Both the position numbers and the translations under genes were made by a program. A DNA stretch of 64,000 nucleotides from Dicaeum eximium (taxonomy: Eukaryota > Chordata > Aves > Passeriformes > Dicaeidae), in NCBI GenBank assembly GCA_013396995.1, contig VWZP01008548.1, forward strand, positions 1,364,001 through 1,428,000, written 5' to 3'. The notes under the pieces were generated by a model. That model searched no databases. It was given only the letters and a program-made list of their open reading frames with translations, and was not told the origin of the DNA. Below, piece by piece: positions 13,573 through 26,731 of this stretch (position 1 is its first letter; each line of letters opens with the position of its first letter).

Positions 13573-16500
13573 AGGGTTTGGGGGCTTTTTTACTGATCTT
13601 GATGTTATATGGTACAGAATATTCATTTTCCTGGCTGGGATAATATTTTTTTAGCATATTTCAAAGTATGAAAATTATCTAAGCGACCTTTGCAATAGTT
13701 TTCCAGGTGGTGTATTAGCTTAATTTTGCAGATATAGGAACACTAAACTGTTAGGAAATAAGTTTATTCCTTGAAGCAAAATCAAAAAATTAATTAAAAA
13801 AAATACAGTTCTCATAGGTATTTTGTTCAACAGTATGAAATTTGTACCAAAGATTTACAGAGGTTTTGTGACTTTACACATCTGTTTAGATGTCTTGTAG
13901 TGTGAATGATAACTCTGCAAATCATGTCCCACTGAGAAAGTTTTGGTGTAAGGCCGTTTATTTCAGGTGATTTGTTTTACATATATCCAGTCTAAGCTGG
14001 GCACACAACCAGGTGCTGAGCTAGTGGACTAGTTCTACCCCTTATTATATCTATATAATATTGCATGTTACACTATTTCAAATACTCCCATCTTCATTTT
14101 TATATGCTGTGGTGTTTGAATAGAAATTTTGCGTTTGTAGAGCCTAGTTTTGTGACTTGTCCAAATTTAGCATAACCCCTACTTTAAAAAATATTTTTAT
14201 ATGGTATTAACTGGGTCTTGTGAAATGTCATTTAATTGCATTTATATGACTGCTGCCTCATCAATTTGCCCATAATTATGTTCCATAATATTTACCTGAG
14301 TGGTTACCCATCTTACTCTTATTGGAGATTAAGGGCAATCATGCCAAAATTGTTGTTACTCAATATTCATTTTTCTTCCCCCTTGAATATTTTCAGTCAT
14401 TTAGTCATGAGGAATGGTAACATACACATAACTTCAGTGATTTGTAAAGCAACCTTTTTTTCAACATTCCTTGTATGGATAATCACTCAGGAATATTACT
14501 CAGTGAATATTTAATCATAAAGAAATCCCTTCATTTGCAAACAAAAATCAGAAAGGAAAAAGCATTCTAAGATTCTGTGATTCTTATTTGGAGTCACCCT
14601 GCTGTATTTCTCTGTGCTTCCTGCAAGATTACTTCAGTCCACAGCAAGTCAGTTTGAGGATTGTAGCCTTAGGGGATAATTTGAAGAAATGCAATTGTAG
14701 TCCTGTCTCTGGGAACACTATTTATGGGTTATGATGTACAAGGACTAAAGAATTCAGACTGATTGTAAAATCTTAGAGGAAAAACTACTGTAGATTTTTT
14801 GCAACCAAGGAAGTTGATAATGTGTAGTTACCAATAAGAGAAGCAAATACAGAACATAAGGATATAAAACTAAAATATTTTTCTATGCAATCAAAGGATA
14901 TCTTAGGCCTAATGTTCACATTAAATTAAATTTAGATTATACTAACTGCAAGTGTTGGTGATACTCCAGAAACCAGAAAAATTAACCAACCAACTAACCC
15001 ACTGACCAACCAACCAATGTAGCAATTTAATAATGTCTACTTCAATACAAAATACCCAAAATATTTGTAGCAATTTATTAAACAGGTAAGATACTATACT
15101 AAATTATTAAAAGGTAAAAAAAAATGAATGACTACTTTTTTTTTTTTTTTTTGGGAAATAAGAGCTTAGGTTATGATTCTAGAAAAGTTTTATGTCTTTA
15201 AATAGTATTCAGGATTAAATTATATAGCTTCTCATTCACTTATCTGAAAATAAATTCCTTTATGTGTGAAAAGCCACCTTAGGTAGAATAGTGTCTCAGT
15301 TTTCCATTCTGTATTTTAAAACAAGGGTTTTTGCTAAACTAGGACAAGCTATAAAAATAAGCCTGTGCAAAGGCAAAATTTCTATTCAAACTCAACATAA
15401 AAAAAAACAAACCTATAGAACTTAAATAATATTATAAACCATTTTAAAACAGGAGTCCATTACAAAAATAGAAATTACGGTAAATATAATAATGCTTAAT
15501 GTGAAAATATAGTCATCAATTGAAAAAACAATATGAGTGACTAAACATATAGTGTATTTTAAAAGAAAAATATAGTAGTAGCAAGTGATTACAGGTGCAA
15601 AAGACTGGAGAAAATAAAAAGTATTTTTATTTAAATTTTTATTCATATATGTTTAAGAATATGTGAAGATTTCTCTATGTTTTTTTTTTAATTATCTTCA
15701 GGTGGTAAAGAAAAAAACCTAAACTGTTATTTTTATTATAAATTTATGTGTTATCCTTGTATATCTCTATATTCTCATAATTTAAACTCCCTAAATCAGT
15801 CTAGGATGTCAGTTCTATCTTCAGGAACAGTACATTAGATATAATACATACTTACATTTCTATGAGGAGGATGCCAGCCTTTTTGTTCCGAAGCATATCC
15901 TAGACTCAGTTCAATGAAAAGAATGCTCTAGGGACCATCTTTAACTGTCAATAAAACCAAGAACATATCTGTCTTCTCTGTAACATCCCCCAACAGTGTT
16001 TTAGTGGTGCTTCCACCTGAAAATATACTTTAAGTCAGATTTTATAACTTATTTCATAGTACATAGAAACAAATGTCAACAAAAAAAAAAAAAAATCCCA
16101 AAGGAACAAACAAACAAAAAACCAAACTAAACCAAACCAGAGAGGAAACTATTAGTTGGACTGCAGACCTTTTCAGAAACTTTGAATTGGAAAATGAGTA
16201 GGTTAAAAGAAATGTTTGCTGGGCACCATCTTGCACTTACAGGTGTAATTTGGTAGAATATTTGGTATCTATTTACACCGAGACATTTTGGAGCAACAGG
16301 CTTTGCACCAATATTCTTCTGGTTTACAATGAAAGGAAACTAAATTTTCACTTCTAAATATCTTCATCCTCTGTCATCCCTGATATCTCTGATCTCTGAT
16401 GCTGTTTCTTCATAACAGATGATTCTGTCATCTTCATAACTATCAACAACTTCAACGACTCTGTTGACATTTTTTAATTTCCTTTTGAAATGAATGAAAC

Positions 16501-18082
16501 AACTGATTCTTGGGAAGGTTGTTATTTTAGGAAGTTCTGAAAAGTATGACTTTTCCTTTATAGTTATATTTTTGGAGAATTTATAAAAAAGAGACAGCAA
16601 CTAACATAATCAGTGACAGGACAATTTGATTGATATACTTCCCCTTGCCAAGTGGCTAATCTATCTGACTGAGACATGTTCCTATTGCTGCACACTCCTT
16701 CTTAATAGTTTAGTGCAATACAAAGATCTTGTTGGTTCTGTACCTTTGTCATCTGGCACTCAGTTGCACATAATCCTGGTTCTTGGTCCAATCAGAAAGC
16801 AAAGAGAACCTGCTCTGAGTTGGTTGCAACGGAAAAAGTGTTGGACACAGTTCTATGTCACTAATAACTTCTAAGTAAAAAAGAATGAGGGATACATTTC
16901 ACTAATATATTCATAATTCATAAAAGAGTTTCAGTAAAAGCAGGAACATTGCTTCAGGCCAGGTTCACCTTGAGAAAGTATAGAAGGTAGGCATTTCCTG
17001 TCAGATTTATTTTTTTCTATGATTTGTTTGTTAATTTACAGACCATAGTTATCTAAACAGCCTCTTAACTAGACCTAGAAAACAGCTTGACTTGAATCAA
17101 AAGATAATAAAACATTGAGGAAAGGGAAAAAAAACAACCTACTGATGTATAAAGGTGAGTAGATAACACACATTTCAAAAGGATGAAGGTGATATTTCCA
17201 TTGATGCAACTAACAGACAAAAGTTCAAGAAGAAACTGTCTGTCAAGGCAGAATAACAGAAATCTCCTGAAAATAAACACTTAAAAATACGTTAAAGCAA
17301 GAGACAGATTGAACTTAAGATGTACCTAACATTTGCTGCCACAACGTTGTGTGGGTGTTAACATGCAAGTAAAAGAAGAATGAAAAGCAATTTTTTTTTC
17401 CTTCAGAGATGAATTCCAAGAGCAGTACTCACATTTTTCTAGGTACATGGGTTTACACAATGCATTCTAAAAGCTGTAGAGAGAAAGTAAATAAAAAGCG
17501 CAGAAAAAATTTGATAGATGAAACAGTGTTATAAGTAACTTAAAACAGCTTCAAGTAAAGTTAAAATTAAGGATGCATGAAAATAAAATAAGAAATTACA
17601 CATAAAAACATGTTATTCAAAATTATTTTCATTTTAAGTAGTGCAAATAAAAAAAGAAAAGGGGGAAAGAAAAAGCCAGTGAAGTCAGTGAAGTCTCCCT
17701 GAAGGAAGGGACAATAAAGAGACATATTTATTGCAGAGTAGACTCAGAGTAGTACCTACAGCTTAAAAACTGTGCCTGCCTCTAATACTCTTCCACTCAA
17801 AAACAAGTAATATGAGAAGGAAAAAACAGTCAATGGCAAAAAATGGTCAAAGAGAACTTCCTTACATGTGATGAACAATTGAGCAATTCAAGATGTTTTG
17901 AAGTTCAGAAAAAAGATATCTTAGAAAGATACTAGAAATTACAGTAGATCTTAATATGGGTTGTTTACCACGACAAAAAATCTAGGGGCTTAAGATTAAT
18001 CTGTTACGTGAAAAGCTGAAATGAAATTAAGCAGCTCTTCATCACTAGGTGGTAAATCTGTACAGCTTCTGGAATAACCATA
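13573..18082. other. AT-rich single-copy DNA with homopolymer tracts
   Basis: A T17 run lies at 15136-15152, short CCAA-rich sequence at 14985-15017, and a poly-A/C-rich tract at 16080-16140. A remnant like TTCTAAGATTCTGTGATTC at about 14565 resembles the CR1 terminal repeat, but without flanking CR1 sequence I do not call it. No gene is recognised. Confidence 0.5.
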
Positions 18083-18180
18083 GATTCATAGATCATAGAA
18101 TATGATACCTTGAAAGGGACCCCTAGAGATTCTTTAGTCCAATTCCCACATCTGAAGCAGTTCCTATCAGACCAGATACC
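18083..18180 (-). mobile_element. Short diverged CR1 3'-end fragment
   Basis: The plus strand reads ATAGATTCATAGATCATAGA and then a block like CCTTGAAAGGGACCCCTAGA followed by TTTAGTCCAATTCCCACATC. This is the reverse complement of the CR1 3' UTR and terminal repeats. Similarity fades after about 18180. A second weakly CR1-like phrase near 18420-18450 may be the displaced remainder of the same insertion. Confidence 0.7.
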
Positions 18181-19740
18181 CCAAGGCTTTGTCACAGTCT
18201 TTGTAGGCAAGCTCACACCTGCTGTTTTACCATGCTCGTGGTTAAAAACCCAGCCAAAGAGACCCAAACAGAAAACCTCAATAAAGCAGCCAAGAAACAA
18301 AGAAAGCTTTACTTTCTCTCTGATTGGCATTCTCTGTGTTACAAATTGTATTCACTGTTTTTTGTCCTGTTACTCTGTGCCTTACAGAAAAGGAGCCCTT
18401 TGTACCATGATGTGAAGACATCAGTAAGATCTCCCTTAACCTTCTTGTTAGGGATGTACAAACTCATTCTCTCAGCATCAAAGCATGTGAAGATGTTTGC
18501 AGACATCTGTTTATTGTCACCTTCAGGGATTAAATGCTGAATTAGATGGATTTGCCTTGAGCAAGTATGGACACTGTGCACTGTACTACCCCATTGAGCC
18601 TATTGGGAAGGAGATCTACAAGGTGATAAAACTGAGAACAGCCAATATTGAAAGGAAATGTGATGAGACATCAAAAACAAATTATTAATTTGAATGATAA
18701 TTAAGATTTTTTTCATTTTCTTATGCCTTGCCTTCCCAAATATGTTTGATATTAGTAAATTCAATAAATTTCTCTTTCTGCACCATAGTTAGTGATATCT
18801 TGTATTCAAACACTGTGAACAGGTTTATATGTTCTAGGTTTTTTTCCCTGTTGGAAATGTTTAATGCAAAATATTTTAAATTTCACAGAATTTCATTAAA
18901 AACTAAAATTGATTGTCTTTTGATTGTACTTTTTTCTCTTATTTTTCCCCCCTCATTTACCACTGACTTTTCAAAACTCTTCAGTTTAGGACAAGAAGCA
19001 AATGAAAGCAACAATAGAACAGTATTTTTGATACTTTTAAAGTTTTACAAAATATGTAGAACAAGCTTAAGAAAATTTGTCTGTAATTACAACAAAATAA
19101 AAATAAATCCAGGACATTCTCATTTCTATTAAACTCTGAAGCAGGAACAGAAAAATGAAAGAATAAGACTAAAATGTGAGAAAAATAAAAGAAATGGAAG
19201 TAAATTAATTTTCAAACAATTGAGGAAAAAATCAGAAATAATTCTGTAATGAATCCTATAGACAATTTATAGAAAATCAGTTCTCTTGATTAGTTTTTTT
19301 ATTTGCATCTTTGAGGAATACCAATAAAACCCTTTTTTCTTTTGAGATAGAGACTTATGTTTTCCAAAATCAATCATTTGAATTTGAAATTTGCTGAGAA
19401 ATGAAACTGTGCTATTCAGCACAGTTCAATATGTTAAAATGTTCAATATTTTTAGGTAGATAAAGCCTGGTGAAAACATTGGGAAGCAAGGTGAGAGTAC
19501 TCTGTCTCTTCTGGACCAATTCTAAAGAAAATCCTTTAGAACAGTGGTAACAAAAATTTCTTGTGGATTGTTGGGGTTTCAACTTTTAATTTAAATTGGT
19601 GTTACATCGAAAGTGAACTGATTCCATCAGAAGCTACAGAGCCTGAAAAAGAAGACATAAGGAGGCAACAAAACGATACTTAGTAACTGTCCTAGGCTCT
19701 ATCTTTCCCAAAATTGAACTTGGACACAAAGATTCCACTA
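18181..19740. other. Single-copy DNA, exon-like frame noted
   Basis: No repeat is recognised with confidence. The plus-strand frame at 18497-18688 follows a pyrimidine-rich stretch ending in CAG at about 18528, resembling a splice acceptor. I do not recognise the product and do not call a gene. Confidence 0.4.
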
Positions 19741-20370
19741 ATTTTATTGTTTACTGACTCCAGAAACTAGTCAAATTTGACTAAACTAGTCCTTCAGGAA
19801 TTCTCTTATCTGGAATGGGTCCCCAACAAGGATCACAAGCCCTGTCAGAAAATGTGCAGCAGCATGATCCCCTGTCCACAGGGTAACAGGAGCCTATTGC
19901 AGCACACACTCTCCATGGGGTCACAGCCTGCTTCAGGCACACCCGTCTGCTCCAGAGTCTAATCATCCATGAGCTGCAGGGTAGATATTTGCTCCATCAT
20001 GAAACTCCATGGGCTGCAGGGGACAGCCTGTTTTGCCCTGGTCTTCAGCATGGACTTCAGCAGGGGAATCTCTGTCCAGTGCCTGCAGCACCTTCTCCCT
20101 GACCTTCGTGTCTGTGGAGCTGTTTATCTCAAGTAGTCTCGCTCTTCTCTCCAACTGCTGTTGCGCAACATTTTTTACATTTTCTTAAGTATGTATTCAC
20201 ATTTGTGCTATAAAGGTCATTGATTGTCTCAGCTCTCACCACCAGCAGGTCTGTCCTGGAGGCAGCTGGAACTGGCTTTGCCTGATGTGGGGGAAGTATC
20301 TGGTGTCTTCTCACAGAAGTCACCCCTGAAGCCCCCCTGCTAGCAAAAATCTTGCCATGGAAACCCAGTT
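19741..20370 (-). mobile_element. LTR of a second avian endogenous retrovirus family
   Basis: The plus strand shows a familiar avian LTR wording in reverse complement: GCTGCAGGGGACAGCCTG, GGTCTTCAGCATGGACTTCA, CAGGGGAATCTCTG, CTGTTGCGCAACATTTTTT, CTTCTCACAGAAGTCACCCC, AAGCCCCCCTGCTAGC and CTTGCCATGGAAACCCAG. A TTTATT at 19743-19748 is an AATAAA poly-A signal on the minus strand, which fits the LTR sense being minus. The minus-strand frames at 19781-19966, 19963-20154 and 20129-20323 lie inside the LTR and are not genes. A forward copy of the same family lies at 53098-53470. I recognise the family from bird genomes but do not trust a library name, and class ERVL is an inference. The low-coordinate edge is approximate. 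Confidence 0.75.
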
Positions 20371-20398
20371 GTGTGTATGTGTGTGTCTGTGTGTGTGC
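20369..20398. repeat. (TG)n microsatellite
   Basis: An imperfect TG dinucleotide run with two interruptions abuts the edge of the LTR at 19741-20370. Confidence 0.9.
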
Positions 20399-20566
20399 AT
20401 CACAGCAGAATTGCTGAAACAGATTGATTTAGGTGAAGTGCAATAAAAAAATCATCCTTCTATAGATTCTGGAAGGCAACTAAGCTATGAATTATGACTG
20501 TTGTAGCTGATGTCACAAAATGTTTGCTTCCACCAAAGCTGACTGTCACCAATTTTTAACATGGAC

Positions 20567-20595
20567 ATATATATATTATATATATATATATATAT
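20567..20595. repeat. (TA)n microsatellite
   Basis: A nearly perfect AT dinucleotide run with one TT interruption. Confidence 0.9.
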
Positions 20596-23500
20596 GTGAG
20601 TCTGCAAATATAGTCTGAATGCCGAGTTATGTACATGAAGAGAAGGAGTGATATATAACTCAAAGGTGTTTTTTCCTTGTGTGAGTAAATGATGAGGAGC
20701 AGTAAATCTGTAATAGCACTTCAAGACACAGTGAGTCCTGAAGTGCTTTGTTGTATTGTATTCAAAACAGATCACATGGCTGGTAAAGCTCCACAGTTAC
20801 ATACGTTAGGGTGACTCACCCAACCCTATTTGTATCTGACAAGGTGGTTGGGGCCATGATTAGCCTTACTTTGCGACTAATGAGGCTTTTGGGGTTGTAA
20901 TCAATTAATTCAGCGTAGAGCAGTTCTGAAGTGGTGTCCAAATTTGTGGAGTTGTTATATAGCTTAAATTATTGAAATCAGACTTCATTACAGAAGGAAT
21001 AAAAATACATAGAAATAAATATAATATATGAAAAATCAACTCACCAGTTCTCTGTATTTCCCTTCAAAATTTAGTTTCACTACAAACAAATATGAACTAA
21101 TTTCTCTTTAAAATACTTCTTTCATGATTGATTAATCAAGATGGTAGTCTCAGATCAAGACTTGCTGAAGAAATGTCACTAATAATTCTTATTGTCACAG
21201 TAGTATGAGAGTGAAGGCTGAATCCAGAAAAAGCTTCATATTAGAAGGAGAAGCTCTTAGTGAGCTGCAATTACAAAACAACCTAAATAAAATTTTGCTT
21301 AACTACAGTGGTCATGGAGAGGGGAGAGGGGATAACACAGAGGGAAAAGAGAGAAAATGAAGAAAAAGGAAGAAATAATCAGGTGCAAGAATATTAGACA
21401 CCTGCATTGCTTTCCTAAGTGTTTCATAAGCTCATTGGACTGGAATATACTTTCACAGACACTTAGCAAATTCAGGAAAATTTCTGCTGAAGTCACCAGT
21501 TACATACATACAAAAATTGTATTAGGCCCACTGTGTCTGCAGACACAATTCTGTATATTCAGTATCTGGCTGTTTTGCAAGTAGAGGTACCCTACGGTGT
21601 TTCTGTTCCAATGGAAGAATCTGGAAGCACTTCAAAATAAAAAAAACTCTCTCTAGTCCTTTGAAGCTGGCCTTTGAACCTACTAAGCCAGCTGGCAGCA
21701 ACATGGTGCAGGCATGGTATTACCCTGGTTTTCTATTGAAGAGCTGTATATGGATGACAAAAGGAGAATGAGGTAAATGCACTGAATAGGAATGAAGACA
21801 TTTCAAATAGAGACAGAATAATATGAAAAAAAGTAACAAAATAATTTTGAAGTAGTATAGGAGGGAGCAAAGGAATATCTTATACTGATGGCCTTAAATA
21901 GAGTAGGTTTGAGTGTTTCATTTTTCTATAGATGTTAATAACATTTTGCTGCCAGACATTCTACATCAGACTCTTACTTCAATAGAAAATATTTTAGAAT
22001 GCTCTACATTTTACATGTTAGAATTGGAAAAGAAAAAAAAAATCTTTTGAATTAAGAAAATTCTGATATATATACATTTGTACATGTATGAAAAAAAAAA
22101 ATATCACACTCTTTTCCTCCAAGTTAGAACACCTAATTTATGTTCAAGTGGAATGACTAATTGTCAAGGCCGGCTTAACTAATTTCTTGACCACAGAGAA
22201 ACAAGAAAATTGTTGCAATAGAATCATTATGTACTGTGAAAGAGCTTTCAACCAAATGATGAGTGATGAAGTACATAGTACAGTTGTCCTATGACAAAGA
22301 GTATGCCAGTGCTCTGGTGTCTCTCTGGTGTCTCTCTTTGTGAAGTTCCTATGTACTTGCCCTCTCTCTCTTCCTCAGCACAACATACAACACCACAGAG
22401 GCCCTGGTAACACCCTGGGGAAACAAAATTCTTGCTTTCCAAATTTGTAGCGTAAGATAAGGCAGAGAGAGTTGTTTCACAGCCTGAATAATCACACACT
22501 GTGCTCAGTTTCTTCTTGTCTGATCAAGAAACCTGTTCCACTCCATACAGAGAGACCTTCTCTGGTATTATCCTCTACCAGAAAAAAACAGCATCTCTTG
22601 CCACAGAGATGACTGGATCCTGTAGTCACCTAAGCTTAGGCATCTAATGAGCTGTAGATCCTACGGGGTGTCCCCTAGCTGCCAATTTGTAAAGTCTCAG
22701 ATTTCCTCTAGTCCTGTGTCATTACAGTCAGTCAAACAGAAATCTTGTATACTGTATGGTGTCTCAGCTGCCATGAGATGCTTATGTCTGAAAACTCTGA
22801 CTAAGTCCCAAACCTTAGTCAACTGTGACTGTGTACAGCTTGTTACACTTAAATGTCTTTTTCTAACAGTAGAACATCTGCTGCAATAGAGAGAAGATGC
22901 TGAGTTCTGGCCTTATCTGTTTACAAAATGACCTGTCTTGAACAGCTGTATATCACTTTTCTTTTCTAATTTCCTTCACAGTTGCAGTGATTTGCCACCT
23001 ATAGGCTACAGTCTGTTTTGTCTGAATTTCACTTGTGTTAATTGGCTTTTTTTTTTCCAAATTAATTATTTTTGCATTTGAAGTCAGGGCATGGTGAGGG
23101 ATATATCCATTATGGTGTCATAGGTGTACTTTGAGGAATAAATACGAAGGCCAAAGATCATGTTCATTCTTCCTACCAAGATGTGTGACTAGATTGCACA
23201 GCCAATCCTACGTTTTGGAGGAAGCTTATGATATTTCCATCAATAGGTTCTTATGATTAAAAAGATAGTTACATTCAAAATAATATTTGTCAGGATTTTT
23301 ATAAGGTAGGCATGCATTTTGCTGTATTCATTCACTTACAAATGAACAGTAATTAATGAATTAATTTCACTTTGTGGAGTCTATTGTGTCTAGATCTGTT
23401 ATGCAATGACAGTTGTTTATAGGAGACCTAATCTGTTTGTGATATTAATCATTAAAAGATACTACCTGAACACTTCAAATGAATCATGCAAATCCACTGT

Positions 23501-23626
23501 TACCATGTAGAGATCGTTTTGCACTTCAGTAGATTCGAGAACTCATAGCTGCTTCTGCAGCTCATTTATGCTCCAATGGCATCTTACTGTAAGATAAAAA
23601 AAGAGTAGTTTCCTAGGAAAACCCTC
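20596..23626. other. Single-copy DNA, no gene recognised
   Basis: No repeat family is recognised. Short features: an 11-bp tandem duplication (CTCTGGTGTCT twice) at 22312-22333, poly-A stretches near 22030 and 22090, and a segment at about 20790-20945 whose mixed composition could reflect conservation. The 22620-22900 interval looks like it might be an old, unclassified repeat but matches nothing I can name. Confidence 0.45.
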
Positions 23627-24207
23627 TCCTGTAGTTCTGACTGGTATAGAGGTAATTTTCTTCAGAGTAGCTGGTACGGGGCTATATTTTGAATTTGTCT
23701 ACTGTAAACAGTGTTGATAATTCAGGAATGCTTTAGCTATTGCTGAGAAGTGCTTACACAGACCCAAACCTTTTCTGCCTTTCATCCTGCACCACCAGCA
23801 AAGAGACTGGGGGTGGAGCACAATTATCTGGGAGAGGACAGGGCAGAAACAGCTGTCCCTAACTGACCTAAGGGATATCTCATAGCATATGACATCATGT
23901 TCAACATAAAAAGCTGGGTGAAGGAGGAAAAAGTGAGGGTGTTTGTCTTCCCAAGTCACTTACTTTTGATGGATCCTGGCTTTCCTGGAGGTCTCTAAAC
24001 ACCTGTCTGCCTGTGGGAAGTGGTGAATGAATTCCTTGTCTTGCTTTGCTTGTGTAGGTGGCATTTGCTTTATTTATTACATTGTTTTTATCTCAACCCA
24101 CAAGTATTCTAACTTTTATCCTTCTGATTCTCTCCTCCATCCCACCAGAGAAGAATAAGGGTGTAGTTGTGTGGTGCCTAATTTCTGGCTGGGGTTAAAC
24201 CATAACA
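23627..24207 (+). mobile_element. Avian ERVL-type solo LTR, near full length
   Basis: The LTR reads in sense orientation: GACTGGTATAGAGGTAATTT, then CTTCAGAGTAGCTGGTACGG near the 5' edge; a TATA-like CATAAAAAG at 23905-23913; GTTTGTCTTCCCAAG; a GTGGTGAATGAATTCCTTG block; TTTTTATCTCAACCCAC in the R/U5 part; and GGCTGGGGTTAAACCATAAC at the 3' edge. It aligns block by block with the copy at 30570-31129. The 5' end has mutated from the family's TGTCCTGG start, and I see no clean 5-bp target duplication. No gag, pol or env lies next to it, so it is a solo LTR. The minus-strand frame at 23699-23959 is a shadow inside it. Confidence 0.88.
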
Positions 24208-24403
24208 CTACTTTTCTTGTGATAGAGACCTTCTGTTACCTATTCCACATTCATTACTTCACTGTCACTCAAATTTTAAAGCTTTGCATTCTTTTGTTGG
24301 CTTTTGTACAGAGGGTTTTAAAAACATCATACTGTCCCTTATATGCTTCTGAATAATTTTCTAAACCCTTTTAACAATTCTAATGCAAATTCAGTACCTT
24401 AAA

Positions 24404-24418
24404 ACACACACACACACA
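24404..24418. repeat. (CA)n microsatellite, short
   Basis: A pure AC dinucleotide run of about seven copies. Confidence 0.85.
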
Positions 24419-25558
24419 AAACAAAAGAGCTGGTGTTGAATTGAAAGGAGTCACTGCCTCAAGGATAGTGAAACTGAGCATATAATTATTGACAGAATGG
24501 CATATTTAAATTACCTAGAAATTTGTATGACTGAAGTTCTACACTTGAGGACAAAATATGACATAAACAGTACTCATAATAAGATACATATTGGTATTTA
24601 TATGTTTAAGGTCATCACATTTTTTTAGGTCATTTAATGCAAGGACATAATTAGTCTTGTAGTACAGCTATGCAGACAGAGAATATATGAAATATGCTTG
24701 TACAAACAGCATAAAATTAAACAGAAAAGGCAAATTAAGCAGTTTTTTTTCTAAAAGAAGTTTTACAATTTTCTGTGCTCTACCTTGACAGAAAAAGCTT
24801 TTATTTTCTTTTTTTTTCATACAATGATTCTTCCTGTAATATACTGTCATATTTACTTCTTATTCTAATTCAAGGCCCAAACATTCTTCAGCAAAGTCAA
24901 TGAAAAAACCCTTTGTGATTTCAGCAAGTACTACACAAGGTCATTTGAAGAGGAAACACAAGTTATTATGGGGGGAAAAAAAAGCAGCACGTTTTCAGTT
25001 TGTGGGTTTTGACCTTTAGGTTCATAATCTAGAACTTTTACTTTAAAAATGAAGAAAGTTAGTGAAAAACTATAGAAAATATTTCTATAATTTTCAGACC
25101 TACTTTTTTATTGGAAACTTAAATATCTTTAATGATAGTATTCAAACGTCATTTATTAATGCCAATGATACATAAAGTTGTTGATGTTTTTTTTCCTTTT
25201 CTTTTTGAAGTCAAGAAAAGGGACTTTAAAAGTTAGGAATTCTCTCCTATGTGTCTTCTCACATAGAGAGCTATGCCTTCCTTATATCCTTAGGTAACTT
25301 TTCAGGGCTTTGATTTACAGTTTTATTACAGGAATTAGAAATTCAAGAAGTCCTTGGAAGGATATGTATTTCAAGGTCACCAGGAGAAATGAATGAACAA
25401 AATTCCCAAAATTGAATCAGACATTTTTTGGTTTTTCTTGTGTAATGCTCTCTTTTTTTTTTTTAAGTCATACAAAATAGAAGACTTTATGAAGTGGTAA
25501 TGCAAGAAGTGTGACCTTTTCAGGGTCTGTACTATCTTTTATGAAACTGTGTCTATAG

Positions 25559-25561
<3 letters not shown>

Positions 25562-25603
<42 letters not shown>

Positions 25604-25604
25604 A
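25562..25604. repeat. (TA)n microsatellite
   Basis: About 17 perfect AT dinucleotides followed by GTATGTATA. The pure part is long enough to be length-polymorphic and prone to cruciform formation. Confidence 0.95.
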
Positions 25605-26642
25605 CAAAATTTTTATCTTCTAGTGACTTAAATTTGCCTTTCCATTGGGAACTCTGTAGGACACAAAAATAAAACCAGCTGAAATAATATTATTCTATGA
25701 AAAAACGTATCGATAACATAACCTGAAGTGCTGTGTTCAGCTGTGTAGATATTGTTATGGTTTCAGATACCTGCTCTCTTAGATATTCAGTCTCAGATAT
25801 TTGGCTCTGAAAAAGAAGATGGCTGCATCCTATATAATCTTTATATGCCAAAACCAGGCTTCTGTATCATATCTTTTTCAGCTTTAGTTTATATTTACTT
25901 TTGAGCTCTTCAGGTCTTCTGCAGTGCAGTCTGCTAGCTGATAAGGTTTTTCTCCCATCATTGTTTTCTTCTCATCGTAAAGCTGTGATGCATATCTGTA
26001 ATTAGCTGATAATACAAAAATAAATATATTTTCCTGCTTCAGTCACGGGCATATGCAGTAACAAGATCAGATCACTCACTTTTTCTATGATGAGAAATAA
26101 TATCTCAGAAAAGACATTTAAATACTTCAGTAAATTTCACTCTCACATTTTCGTGGCTAATCAATCAATACCCTGAGCAATGCTGCTGCTTCACACATAA
26201 CTTATGTTTATATGCCATTACAAGGAAAGTACGTACATCGTGTTACTGTAGAATTTTCTGTCTTTCTTATCTTCTTACCAGAAGAATGTAAGTCTGACCT
26301 TAATGCCTGGAAATCCAAAATACTCACAGTCCTCAAAGAACTGGTTCCTGATTAAAGCTTAACATTCTGCTGATGTATTACCAGCATTGCCTCTGAACTG
26401 GCCTTTCTTACTCTTCCTAAAGCTTGATATTTTTAACTGATATTTGTACTATCGTCTCTGCTGTTAATCACTGAAACTGAGAAAACTAATCCAGCCTTTT
26501 GCTTTCTGCTTGATTGGCTGTCCTTTTCCCGTGCTATTTTAATATAATGAAAATAGTGGTAATAAATTATCACTACTTTAAGACTCTGATTCTTTGCAAT
26601 GTTGTCCCATGCTACTAAAAATTAAAATAAAACAAAGCAACA

Positions 26643-26731
26643 TAAAATAAAATAAAATAAAATAAAATAAAATAAAATAAAATAAAATAAAATAAAATAA
26701 AATAAAATAAAATAAAATAAAATAAAATAAA
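26643..26731. repeat. (AAAAT)n pentanucleotide array, about 18 copies
   Basis: An 89-bp uninterrupted array of the unit TAAAA, with a poly-A-like degenerate stretch (AAAATTAAAATAAAACAAAG) just before it. It is the longest pure microsatellite in the window. The preceding A-rich DNA suggests expansion from an A-rich seed, but no retrotransposon body is recognised on either side. Confidence 0.97.

Noticed and set aside
14560..14585. CR1 terminal repeat (TTCTAAGATTCTGTGATTC)
   Set aside because: There is no adjoining CR1 3' UTR on either side; it is too short to support a call.
19777..20323. Several short frames on both strands
   Set aside because: They fall within the reverse LTR at 19741-20370 and show no viral protein similarity.
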